From Dicyema japonicum (lineage: Eukaryota > Dicyemida > Rhombozoa > Dicyemidae), in assembly GCA_011109175.1 (NCBI GenBank), contig RDEW01000034.1, forward strand, positions 242,140 to 306,139: 64,000 nucleotides of DNA, given 5' to 3'. The position numbers and the translations under genes are program-made. The notes under the pieces were generated by a model. The model was given only the letters and a program-made list of their open reading frames with translations. It had not been told where the DNA came from and did not search any database. Shown here in pieces: positions 57,871 to 64,000 of this stretch. Positions within the stretch are counted from its first letter, which is position 1; each line of letters opens with the position of its first letter.

Positions 57871-58881
57871 TGGACATGAACATCCCGCGCTATGGAAGCT
57901 GGTGGACTACGTTCCAGAAGCTTGTTGATAACAAGGCTTCTAATGGCTTTAGTTGATACCCGGTCATGGACTGCGATTGATAGGGCTCAGTATCGTCTCT
58001 TGTATTGAAGATATAACATTCTAAATACATTTCAATGACAGAGATATATTAACAGTTGGGAGTCCAGAGTAACGAGGTAGGAATCCTTTTCTTTAATTCC
58101 CCTTGAACTTTCCAACTTATTTGTCCCATGTAATAATAGTTACGTTGTACTGAAAGTAAGATCTTCTTTTGCAAATCTAGTAGACCCTCCCAACTGTAGC
58201 TATATCTCAGTCAAGGAAATCATTTTATAAGTATTATTGTATTGATTTATCTAATCACTAGAAATCACTCCCACATGGAAAAGAAAACTTTTAACTCATC
58301 TTTATTCTTTCTCTCCATACGTGAGTCAGACATCTATCCTCTATGGCATTCAATGGGATATCCTCGTAATCACCGCTTAGTTGATCCTCAGTTTAATTAG
58401 ATGGAGAGATGAACCCATCATCAGACATCTTAATTCAATGCCTTTACTCGATTACTATACTCTCCTGAGTTTTCTTTAGTTCGAGTGATTGAATTTATGC
58501 CCTCTTTGTTTCTATAGGTAATTGTCCATATACTTTTGAAGCACTAGATAGCTCCATCATAGATAAACAGTATTTGTAACAAAATATGGTATATGTTGAA
58601 AGATAGATGAACTGAGTCAAGAATGTTAGTCAGATGCTTATGCTCAATTATCATATCTTCCAATAAACCATGTGGCCACGTAAAATGTAATTCCGTTGAG
58701 TATTGTCCAGATATAGAAAAGTGTTAGATAAATAGTCTTAAAAAAGCAGATTTATCATCTCTGTTGTGGTCTCAAGAATAGATGGAACATATCTCCCTTC
58801 TTGCTCATAGTATCAATATTTTTGAATATCTTTTTACATCAGGAGGACTCCCTTCGGATCGTATCGCTTTTAAAAGGCGCA
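57871..58881. other. No gene recognised
   Basis: Unassigned. Confidence 0.45.
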
Positions 58882-58952
58882 TGCATGAAAACAGCCACAG
58901 AGTTTCGTTTCGAGTCAACTCTTTTTAAGCTTTTTTGTGGCTGCTTCATGCA
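58882..58952. repeat. Long hairpin (inverted repeat)
   Basis: TGCATGAAAACAGCCACA (58882-58899) pairs with TGTGGCTGCTTCATGCA (58936-58952): a 17-18 bp stem with one bulge and a 36-base loop. It could be a MITE end pair, a hairpin RNA or chance. Confidence 0.6.
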
Positions 58953-59334
58953 GGTGTAGTGGATCAGCTAACCTTTCTTAGATGGATTTGATTCATGGTG
59001 ACATTATTCCAATGAAAACACATCCAAAAAAACAGTGAGTGACCCTGGACCCCTAACTCTCTTTCTCTCGACATATAAAGAACGTTCTGACAAGAGTCCT
59101 TAGAAAACTCATAACCTTTTAAACTCCTGGACCCAGCCTCACAGGAATGCGCAGCCGTCTTATACTACTAGTTCTTAAAGCCGACAATGGAGTACGCCAT
59201 GCCTCATGGGCTTTCGGAATTTCAAACTTCTACAAAATAAATTCCTTAAGAAAAAATGCTTAACTATTTCCCCATTACTCGAAATTTCGGCAATCCGAAA
59301 CAATAATTACGGCTTCATCACTATCTGCGACTCG
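58953..59334. other. No gene recognised
   Basis: Unassigned. Confidence 0.45.
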
Positions 59335-59530
59335 GAGTTATCGCTTCTAGCAATCATCAATAAAAGCCGCCGATACACGTAAATTGGGAAAAAACTCACG
59401 CCTCTCCAGAAAAGAACGTCGTGGATTTAGAAAAGCTGTGGGTACTGTGGAGGAGCACAGACGAGCTCTCGATTCCGTTTAGCACGACCAGGAGGAAGTC
59501 AAAACGATGCTAGAAGTTACCACCATTGTG
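59335..59530 (+). repeat. Dispersed coding-like repeat, copy 2
   Basis: Partner of 45588-45900; the translation includes FRKAVGTVEEHRRALDSV followed by a stop. Likely part of an element ORF with coiled-coil character. Confidence 0.45.
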
Positions 59531-59849
59531 AATTACTTTCGTAGTTTCCTCACCATGGTTATTTTAGTGAGTGTATTCCGCGTATTACTGCTATTTTTAA
59601 TTTATTGAGAACAGAATGGAACTGAAAAGTCAAAGGAAGCTTTTTGTCTCTGTATATTGAGCTTACAAACGGTCTCTGAAATCATAGTAAGAATTCAGAT
59701 TTGAATGCAAATTATAATGAATAGGAGACAAAAATACTTAGAGTCGTCAATCAACACGTTTATTAGATGAATTTCACTTTGGTTTAGTATCTCTTCAGGA
59801 ACCTTCACCAGCGTGTTTCTATTTATTATTTCAAGCCACTTGAAAGGTA

Positions 59850-60330
59850 CATCGCCCGGAACTTACTGAGTGTTTGAATGTAGCATTGCAGAGATATAAT
59901 CTGATCACCAGAAAGATTCATTAAGTTTTTCCTGTGTGATCCAATACATAGGTCTCTATCAGGTGCTATTCCAGCTCTAGCATTCCAGTCTCCAGCAATA
60001 AATAAGAAGTGGGATGAGGAGAGTTCAGCACATTCAATTGAGAGGCAATCATAGAACTCTTTATGTTCCTTGCTACTGTTGGGGGAACTAATCACGGATT
60101 TCATGATTCTATTCGATTATTGATACTCTTGTTTGCTGACATATTGTTCAATGCTATTAAGCACAGCGGAACCAAGACCATAATTCGGGTATCCGGAGGA
60201 GAAGAACATAAACGTATAGTCAATAATACTGATCATGTGTTGCTTCTTTATCTTGATTTCTTCTAGACAGAAGATTGATATTTGTAGCTTCTAGAGCTAG
60301 CTCACACCTCTTCTGATCATCGTTTAAGAC
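59850..60330 (-). pseudogene. LINE endonuclease domain
   Basis: The minus strand reads SGYPNYGLGSAVLNS, then EFYDCLSIECAELSSS and FLFIAGDWNARAGIAP (catalytic G-D-x-N) and IGSHRKN. Apurinic-type endonuclease of a LINE, truncated before the RT. Confidence 0.6.
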
Positions 60331-60499
60331 ACGTGTGTTTAGGAAGCCAATTTTATTGTGTTAGTAAAGGCGACACTGTTCCGAACAAGTGTCCTCGACT
60401 ACGAGAGATCCTGTTAATGTTTAGTTTCAGAAGTTCGGAGAAATGCCTGAATTCGGGAATGCATAGACACCTCTTCCCATTCAAAATTATCAAATTCCT

Positions 60500-60740
60500 C
60501 GCTAAAGCTCGAGAAATCTAAAATAAGAAAATACTACAGCTTCTCCAACAGATTCAACGTGTAGCCCATTGTCGTCGAGACGACTGGAATCTTTGATCCA
60601 AAGACTGTCTCTTTTTTTAAGATCGGTTGGATCAGTGGTATTGAAAGTGTCCAACGAGCATTTGAAAATAGAATCGCTGTTACAAATGATTTCTCTGGTA
60701 TTCGTGAGGAAAAACAGCCACTCCATTCTTTTCAAAAATT
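60500..60740 (+). pseudogene. Family A retroelement, C-terminal fragment
   Basis: Reads KYYSFSNRFNV, PIVVETTGIFDPKTVSFF, then RAFENRIAV. It meets SINE copy D tail to tail at 60740. Confidence 0.55.
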
Positions 60741-60990
60741 AAAAGTATTCTAAAGACCAAAGGTAACCAAACTAACTGCTTCATCCTGCCTCGTTCCAGC
60801 GTTCCAGAACTTTTCTCCATGTAAGGACATTGTCCCCCGGGAAAAGAATAGTTGGATCCTCTTGATGACTGCCAGGCATTGTGAGTCATGTGGATCCAAT
60901 GACGGCATCAGAGGAAGGAAAACAATTTTTGACCAACTAGCCACATAGCACAACATGGAGCCAAGCGACCAACTTTGATTATTTTGTTAT
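60741..60990 (-). repeat. SINE S1, copy D
   Basis: On the minus strand begins GGCTCCATGTTGTGCTATG, TGGCTAGTTGGTC (A-box-like), has GCCGTCATTGGATCCAC and ends CAGTTAGTTTGGTTACC. Confidence 0.7.
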
Positions 60991-61059
60991 TAAGCTGTGT
61001 TACTTTAAAAAATTTTTATTGTATTTATTTTTAAAATTATTTTTTAAGATCATTTTATT

Positions 61060-61560
61060 TTGAGTTGAAAACAATGGATGACCTCGATGAACTAAGAGAT
61101 CTTGCGAAACGGCGAGGCCTTTGGATGCGATTGGTGCAAAGGGTGGCCGGCGCGCCACAAGGGAACCTTAATTGACTTTTGTTTTTATGTGTTCTTGGCA
61201 GTGCTGATAATAATAATATTTTGAGTACTATATACAAACAATACGTTGAACCATGCATCTCTTACGCAGTGATATCTGGGGCCCATTCATATCTTGGACA
61301 AATGTCTTGAAGATCGAGGCTAGGCGAAAAAGAGCCTCCAAAATCATGGAACGGTGGATTTTTGAAGAGTTCGGTCACCAATGCCTCTTAAAGCCATGAT
61401 ACGAATGAATCATGGAACGCGCTGTCGAAACAGCGAAGATTCAGTCATTCGACCAATAAGCTCTCGTGTAGGATCGAGGGAGAAGCATCAGGCCAAGATG
61501 AGGTCCCTGTTGGAGCATGTTGGGATCACGTGACTAGTTAGTTTATATTACCGTTGTCTC
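61060..61560 (+). pseudogene. Family J LINE, C-terminal end and 3' tail
   Basis: Reads ILSTIYKQYVEPCISYAV, then RRKRASKIMERW, and ends with GATCACGTGACTAGTTAGTT at 61526. Same end as 28060 and 43050. Confidence 0.6.
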
Positions 61561-61744
61561 TAGTGTTATTATTATAATCGTCTGGATCAGGTAGCACACA
61601 TTTCGTACTGCGTCAATCGTTTTCATTTATTGTTGTAATAATTTGATAAAGAATTAGAACTTGTTCACAATTCCTTGGTTTAAGTCTATTGTAAGTTTTT
61701 TAAAGTTCTTGAATTGGTTTCAATGGTGCATAATATTAATTTAT

Positions 61745-62160
61745 TACTATCTCAATAATCTTCGCTTCCCCCAGTGACGATTTTGTTAAACTGTTTACTA
61801 TTATCTCTGTAGCTGCACAAAGTTCTCTTGAGCACTTTGCTTGTATATAATTTAGGCTTGAGAGAAGATTGCATTGCTCTCATCTCCAAGTAATCTCCAA
61901 TCGGAAGGATCTTTGAGTCCCAATGAAGATGATCGATAGGGTTGATATGAGAGAATTCGAAATTCAAAAATTTTGTTACTTAGAACCCGCCTTGATGTAG
62001 GATCAAACTACTTGATTAGGTCAATCTAGGCAAGGAATTTAATGAATTTCCTGTTCTTCCAGCCACTTCGACGCGTAAAGAATTTTTTCAAGTGGTTTCT
62101 TGACACCACGTTTGTGCTCGACAATCAAACTTTCTAATGTTTTCCTTAACACTCATAGGA
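61745..62160 (-). CDS. Unrecognised exon-like frames
   Basis: One minus frame reads LRKTLESLIVEHKRGVKKPL then KILYASKWLEEQEIH to a TAA near 62038. A second (61967-61752) reads INPIDHLHWDSKILPIGDYL, EMRAMQSSLKPKLYTSKVLK and a stop. Both look like real protein, rich in charged residues and unlike LINE debris. No exact GT...AG junction joins them. They lie downstream of the TRIM37-like relic on the same strand and could be its 3' exons or a separate decayed gene. Confidence 0.35.
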
Positions 62161-62377
62161 GACAAAAAATCACATTGAGTTTAATTGTTGAATCTACCAG
62201 TGATTGAATGGAAGCAGTACAAAAGTGTCACTTTTAGAAGTATTTTAACGGGTCTGTCGTGGAAGAACTATTTTTTGTAAAATTAAACAGAATAATCAGA
62301 CAGTAATCAAATCCACATCAAGGCAACAGATTTCAAACTGCAAAATTTCGGGAGTTTAATGTCTTAATCAAAATGTG

Positions 62378-63180
62378 TCATGCCCTACATGATCTTCTTG
62401 ACTTCACAAGGACACTCACTAAAATTACTAGGATGACGAATTTGTGAAAAGAATTCATAACGTATTGTAATGAGTCGATCATATTTGGGATTTCCTGCAT
62501 TATTTTGACCTTTTCCTCAACTTGCTCAACCAACTGATAAGTGAATGATTTTAGTTTGAACTCTGTGTTCTTTATTAAGGTCGGAACCAGGACAATATTC
62601 TTGTTGATGTCGTTCCTGAATTCAATTAGAATTACAAACCTTTTATTTTCTAGTTCAAGCAATTTCTCTTTTTTATAATCTCCAGCACACAATTTTGTCA
62701 ATTAGCTTCGCCGATATATCATTTCTCTCTTTTGGAATAACGAGATTGTCACTTGTCTTATTTCTGAGTAACTTTTATACGACCACGATGGGTTTGAATT
62801 TGTATTTTATATGCACATTGGACCAGAGGACACAGTCGCTACAGATTAAAAAAGAACACGTGTTGCAGTGTATTTCCCTTTTTTTCTAGTGAACAGTCAA
62901 ACTAAATATATAACAGGTTTTTACAATTCTGAGAATCCTTGGGAATTCAGTGATGTTCCATTTTTCAATAACCTCACCAGCCCAACTACAGTTGACAAGA
63001 TTATCAATTTTAAGTGAGGACATGATTTTTGACATTTGTCTATCTACTTCTTCACACAGTCAAGACAACACATTTAGAGCAGTTTGGACAAAGGACAGCA
63101 TTTACTAGTTTATTGAAACAAATGAAACAAATAAAAATGTCTGCAATTAAAATAGAATTTATTGAACCAGAAAAACACCG
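62378..63180 (-). pseudogene. TRIM37-like RING/B-box/coiled-coil gene, disabled
   Basis: E3 ubiquitin ligase family member; in animals TRIM37 controls centriole number. Read from 63140: RING start IFICFICFNKLVNAVLCPNC, second RING cysteines CCLDCVKK, a TAG where tryptophan is expected (about 63037), then CPH. Next comes IDNLVNCSWAGEVIEKW, the post-RING motif LVNC.WAEEV typical of TRIM37. The B-box reads EIHCNTCSFLICSDCVLW, then H and KFKPI. A coiled coil (ELENKRFVILIEFRND...LVEQVEEKVKIMQEIPNMI) runs to about 62378. A 27-nt intron (63141-63167) precedes the RING exon. At least three shifts plus the stop show loss of function. The MATH domain is not recognised. Confidence 0.7.
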
Positions 63181-63289
63181 TCATAGCCAGAATGAAAAAA
63201 ATGCAGGTGATCCCGGACTCCCTCAGACGTCTTCACATGCTCGGAATTGAAGGACGCCTCTTACTTGTATAACAATTCGGGTAGAATAA

Positions 63290-63480
63290 TTCTCATAAAT
63301 ATGAAAAAGAACGTCTAAGTGTTGACACCCAGTTTTCGCGTACAGATATGTACGTGTAGCGTTTATTTTCTCCTTGGTTCAACATCCTCCAGAAATGAGG
63401 CTTCATGATTAATCGTAACACCCAGGTAGCTGAGCCATCGCACTTTTGGCACTCCGATCGCGTATGGCAGGCCATGGTGA
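63290..63480 (-). pseudogene. LINE fragment
   Basis: The minus strand reads WLSYLGVTINHEASFLEDVE (in another frame), a post-RT 'YLGV..N' segment. Truncated. Upstream 63195-63250 looks like a separate LINE scrap. Confidence 0.4.
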
Positions 63481-64000
63481 CTTCTGATAAGGCTGTTCAG
63501 AATCCGGTAATAATTTATCAAAAAGAGCATTGGGTTCTCAACCTGTGATGGGGATTTTACTAGGGAATAGCATGTCGACGGTACTATAATTTTGTGTTTC
63601 GAACCGTTTAGTAGATTACTTAGAACAGAACGATCACTAACTGACTGTTAATGTGATGATAAATGGATGGCATTTTGTATTTATTGATGATGTAAAGTTG
63701 ATGAGCATGAACCACTAGCCAGTTACTGAAATACATTGCCTTAGAAGTTGGCGACACAAAATCTGATAATAATGACCCGTATGTGATGAGTTAACACAAG
63801 TGCTAGAGGAACATGAAACGTTAAACCACAGTCCCTTGTCAGATACAAAAACGAATCGGTAGAGTAATTGAAAGAGCAATCCGAATTTGGAAGGCAGATA
63901 TAAATGCAAAGAATTCATTCCAAACAACGATCGACCATTCATTTTTCTGTTTAACTGCTATATTAAACTGATTGAGTTCGAGCTAGAAGATTATGTTGAT
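63481..64000. other. No gene recognised
   Basis: Short frames only to the window end. Confidence 0.45.

Overview
The window reads as AT-rich metazoan nuclear DNA, probably from a dicyemid mesozoan. Four recognisable animal genes carry spliceosomal introns of only 22-30 nt with GT...AG ends: ornithine aminotransferase, an SLC17-like transporter, an axonemal dynein heavy chain and a TRIM37-like gene. Intact coding frames on both sides show where each intron starts and stops. Introns this short are, to my knowledge, a hallmark of dicyemids. The axonemal dynein and POU homeobox genes fit a ciliated animal. The species call is an inference.

Layout. 0-24 kb is mostly decayed non-LTR retrotransposons, plus a MITE and small dispersed repeats. 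24.2-35.8 kb holds one outer-arm-type dynein heavy chain pseudogene in two halves. AAA1-AAA2 lies at 24.2-25.6 kb and AAA2 through the stalk base at 34.0-35.8 kb. About 8.4 kb of foreign DNA separates them: the N-terminal part of a retroelement, a jockey/CR1-like LINE, a near-intact OAT gene on the opposite strand, and the C-terminal part of the same retroelement family, itself split by a hAT-like insertion. 36.7-38.3 kb holds an SLC17/MFS transporter on the minus strand with several small lesions. 38.5-56.2 kb is again retroelement debris with SINE copies, a tandem repeat, a 239-bp duplication at an N, and a KRBA2-like integrase. 56.4-57.1 kb carries an intact single-exon POU homeobox gene. 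57.2-64 kb is repeats plus a decayed TRIM37-like gene.

Most of the sequence can be grouped into four LINE families. Family A has a long ORF ending in a conserved DGKRPDG...WDATC domain. Family C ends in a GRPR.TLP C-terminus. Family D is Dong/R4-like, with FIDD in the RT and a C-terminal PDI.V.DKR...EVGITSQ block. Family J is jockey/CR1-like with YADD in the RT. A SINE shares its 3' tail with family J. The only clearly undamaged protein-coding gene is the POU gene. OAT and SLC17 keep almost all their frame but carry one-base shifts, so they are either very young pseudogenes or casualties of indel errors in the assembly (there are also two N's). No operon logic applies; genes appear as islands in transposon debris.
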